From positions 1-22,472 of the forward strand of contig MCFH01000161.1 of the NCBI GenBank assembly GCA_002104945.1: a DNA stretch of 22,472 bases, read 5' to 3'. This document shows, in pieces, positions 22,025 to 22,472 of the stretch; the first letter of the stretch is position 1, and each line of letters begins with the position of its first letter. Below the pieces are notes generated by a model. The model saw only the letters and a program-made list of their open reading frames with translations. It ran no database searches and was not told the DNA's origin. The stretch comes from Piromyces finnis (Eukaryota > Neocallimastigomycota > Neocallimastigomycetes > Neocallimastigales > Neocallimastigaceae). The position numbers and the translations under genes were made by a program.

Positions 22025-22472
22025 TTATTCTTCAGATTCTAAAACAATTCTGTATCTAGCCTTGTTAGCTAAAACCTTTTCAATAGCTTCGTTACATTGA
22101 GATAATTTCATTAATTCAATCTTTGGCTTGACACCATTAACGGCAGCAAATTCAAGCATTTCATTAGTGTAAGATCTACCAGCGACAATAGAACCACAGA
22201 TAGTCTTTTGAGCGAAAATAATTGGCATAACTGGAACCTTAATTTCAACAGCTGGAATACCAATTAAACATAATTTACCGTTTGGCTTAAGTAAACCTAA
22301 GAGCATCTTCCAATCCATATCATATGGAGAAGTGTTGATAATTAAATCAAAGTAATTTGGAACCTTTTCTTGAGCTTCCTTTAATAAGACGAAGTTGTGA
22401 CAACCGAAACCCATAGCTTCTTCCTTTTTGTTGTATGAGGTAGAAAGAGCAGTAAAACTTCATAACCCATCT
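22025..22472 (-). CDS. Zinc-dependent alcohol dehydrogenase, cinnamyl-alcohol-dehydrogenase type (C-terminal part)
   Basis: Reading in from the right edge, the sequence covers the distal half of the NAD(P)-binding Rossmann domain and the C-terminus of a medium-chain, zinc-type alcohol dehydrogenase: LSTSYNKKEEAMGFG, FDLIINTS, GLLKPNGKLCLIGIP, GSIVAGRSYTNEMLEFAA and the closing ARYRIVLE, with TAA at 22025-22027. The family reduces aldehydes to alcohols with NADPH, usually in the cytosol; the catalytic zinc residues lie in the missing N-terminal part. A run of T at about 22450-22456 has two extra bases relative to the expected frame, so the open frame only resumes further in and the apparent ATG at 22414 is internal. 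Codon choice (TTC, GGT, AAG, ACC, GCT) and GC content are well above the rest of the window, as in highly expressed genes of these fungi. Confidence 0.88.

Overview
The window looks like nuclear DNA of an anaerobic gut fungus (Neocallimastigomycota; genus not assignable). The signs are extreme A+T richness with long A/T homopolymers, short GT...AG introns (about 75-140 bp), a secreted protein ending in two fungal-type dockerins, and a gene with a bacterial-type solute-binding ectodomain of a kind known from these fungi. Almost every gene carries single-base indels, mostly in or next to homopolymers, so coding regions were followed across frames by protein similarity and exact exon structures are approximate.

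Layout. 1-7282 is a giant, nearly perfect inverted repeat: two arms of at least 3.6 kb around a 52-nt AT-rich loop (3610-3661). The left arm runs off the window. Each arm carries the same gene, reading outward from the loop: a type II membrane protein with a Stealth sugar-phosphate transferase domain, fused to a second, degenerate Stealth-like unit. The right copy starts at 5071 (614-codon uninterrupted first unit); the left copy starts at 2206 on the minus strand. Where I aligned them, the arms differ by indels only. The palindrome is therefore either a very young duplication or one locus represented twice by a fold-back read or assembly chimera.

8651-10811 (+) is a seven-exon gene for a signal-peptide-bearing solute-binding protein (ABC sugar-binding type) ending in a single transmembrane helix. 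11690-16828 (-) is a long, intron-containing gene whose HEAT-repeat blocks follow the order of the protein phosphatase 4 regulatory subunit PPP4R4, with a long Ser/Lys/Thr/Asn-rich tail. 18903-20692 (+) is a secreted HEIGH metallopeptidase-like protein (DUF6055-like) with an Asn/Ser linker and two C-terminal dockerins, so probably a cellulosome component. The 2-kb gap 16829-18902 is the shared divergent upstream region of these last two genes. 21403-21571 is a compositionally foreign GC-richer islet flanked by diverged direct repeats. 22025-22472 (-) is the C-terminal part of a zinc alcohol dehydrogenase of the cinnamyl-alcohol-dehydrogenase type, running off the right edge.

The genes do not form an operon or an evident pathway. 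Three of them (Stealth protein, tethered sugar-binding protein, dockerin metallopeptidase) act at the secretory pathway or cell surface, in keeping with a fungus that handles plant and microbial polysaccharides outside the cell.
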